Source: Leucobacter sp.
Lineage (GTDB): Bacteria > Actinomycetota > Actinomycetes > Actinomycetales > Microbacteriaceae
Assembly: GCA_012510755.1 (NCBI GenBank)
Contig: JAAZHL010000399.1
Location: 1-6,618 of the forward strand
Length of the DNA stretch: 6,618 nucleotides
Direction of reading: 5' to 3'
Shown here: positions 6,255 through 6,618 of the stretch, piece after piece
Numbering within the stretch: the stretch's first letter is position 1
How the letters are laid out: each line of letters opens with the position of its first letter
The notes under the pieces: generated by a model
The model's database searches: none
What the model was told of the DNA's origin: nothing
Seen by the model: the letters and a program-made list of their open reading frames with translations, nothing else
Program-made: the position numbers and the translations under genes

Positions 6255-6267
6255 GCGCATGAGTCTA
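6255..6267 (-). promoter_or_regulatory. Possible promoter of the monooxygenase operon
   Basis: On the minus strand, TAGACT (6267-6262), preceded by TTGGC, resembles a housekeeping -10 box. Transcription would begin near 6255, giving a leader of about 20 bases with the ribosome site in it. No convincing -35 hexamer is seen at normal spacing. The alternative is read-through from parB, because no hairpin separates the two genes. Confidence 0.3.
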
Positions 6268-6291
6268 GCCAACTGGTGAGCGAAGTTTTGT

Positions 6292-6618
6292 TTAGAACCC
6301 TGGGTCGCCGAGTTCGGTGAGAATGCGCTTCAGATCAGCGACCGTCGCAAAATCGATGGTCACCTGACCCTTCTTTGCACCGAGCTTAATCGCCACCCGA
6401 GTGTTGAAGCGGTCACCCAACCGTTCGGCAATCTCGTCAATTTGCGCTTGCACGCCACCGGCCCGGGGCTTCTTACCGCTGCGACCCTTCGGGATTGCCC
6501 CAGCGGCTGCCTCGGCTGCTCGAACCGAAAGCCCCTCGTTGATGATCTTGTTGGCAAGCCTCGCCATGGCCTCGTTGCGGTCAGTTTCACCGTCGAGCGA
6601 GAGAATCGCGCGCGCATG
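6292..6618 (-). CDS. parB: Chromosome-partitioning protein ParB, C-terminal part (partial)
   Basis: The 3' end of parB, entering from the right edge; 108 residues are readable before TAA. ParB is the CTP-dependent DNA clamp that loads at parS sites near oriC and, with ParA, segregates the chromosome origins. The first readable residues, HARAIL, are the end of the conserved helix-turn-helix domain. Next comes the linker helix region (EAMARLANKIINEGLSVRAAE). A basic linker, PKGRSGKKPRAGG, leads to the C-terminal dimerisation domain ERLGDRFNTRVAIKLGAKK followed by a conserved beta strand and helix. An internal ATG gives an apparently shorter frame from 6567, but coding continues without interruption to the window edge. 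The usual partner parA would be expected just beyond the window. Confidence 0.95.
   Translation of the reverse strand, partial: HARAILSLDGETDRNEAMARLANKIINEGLSVRAAEAAAGAIPKGRSGKKPRAGGVQAQIDEIAERLGDRFNTRVAIKLGAKKGQVTIDFATVADLKRILTELGDPGF

Noticed and set aside
6581..6598. Possible parS site at CAGTTTCACCGTC
   Set aside because: Only the left half GTTTCAC matches the parS consensus; the right half is not a reverse complement, and the bases encode conserved ParB residues.

Overview
The window looks like chromosomal DNA of a moderately high-GC actinobacterium, probably Micrococcales and perhaps Microbacteriaceae. This is inferred from the trxB-trxA pair facing a parB gene, the wording of the ParB C-terminus, the GTG starts and the mycobacterial/corynebacterial-style promoters. 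In such genomes the trxB-trxA / parB junction usually lies close to oriC, so the window is probably origin-proximal.

Layout. Bases 3-155 hold the C-terminal end of a membrane-anchored protein (+). Its stop codon overlaps the -35 half of a candidate SigH/SigR-type redox-stress promoter (149-174) that would drive trxB (229-1158) and trxA (1180-1503). A perfect 17-bp hairpin (1514-1562) closes that operon. Directly after it, a TAGAAT -10 box sits exactly where it would make the vanY-like D,D-carboxypeptidase mRNA (1580-2845, +) leaderless. After a short convergent spacer (2846-2928, containing an 11-bp tandem duplication) comes a three-gene operon on the minus strand. In transcription order it is a flavin-containing monooxygenase (6234-4921), a bile acid:sodium symporter family transporter (4868-3879) and an extended SDR / NAD-dependent epimerase (3882-2929), the last two overlapping by 4 bases. 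The right edge carries the 3' end of parB on the minus strand (6618-6292), running off the window.

How it fits together. trxB and trxA form a complete NADPH to TrxB to Trx thiol-reducing system. The VanY-like protein is a cell-envelope enzyme that trims D-Ala from peptidoglycan stem peptides. The monooxygenase, transporter and SDR set reads as an uptake-and-oxidation cassette for an unidentified small organic acid, terpenoid/steroid-like or S/N-containing substrate; that role is inference. The vanY gene and the cassette occupy the space between trxA and parB. I see no mobile element, tRNA, CRISPR or parS site. No stretch over 300 bases lacks a gene.
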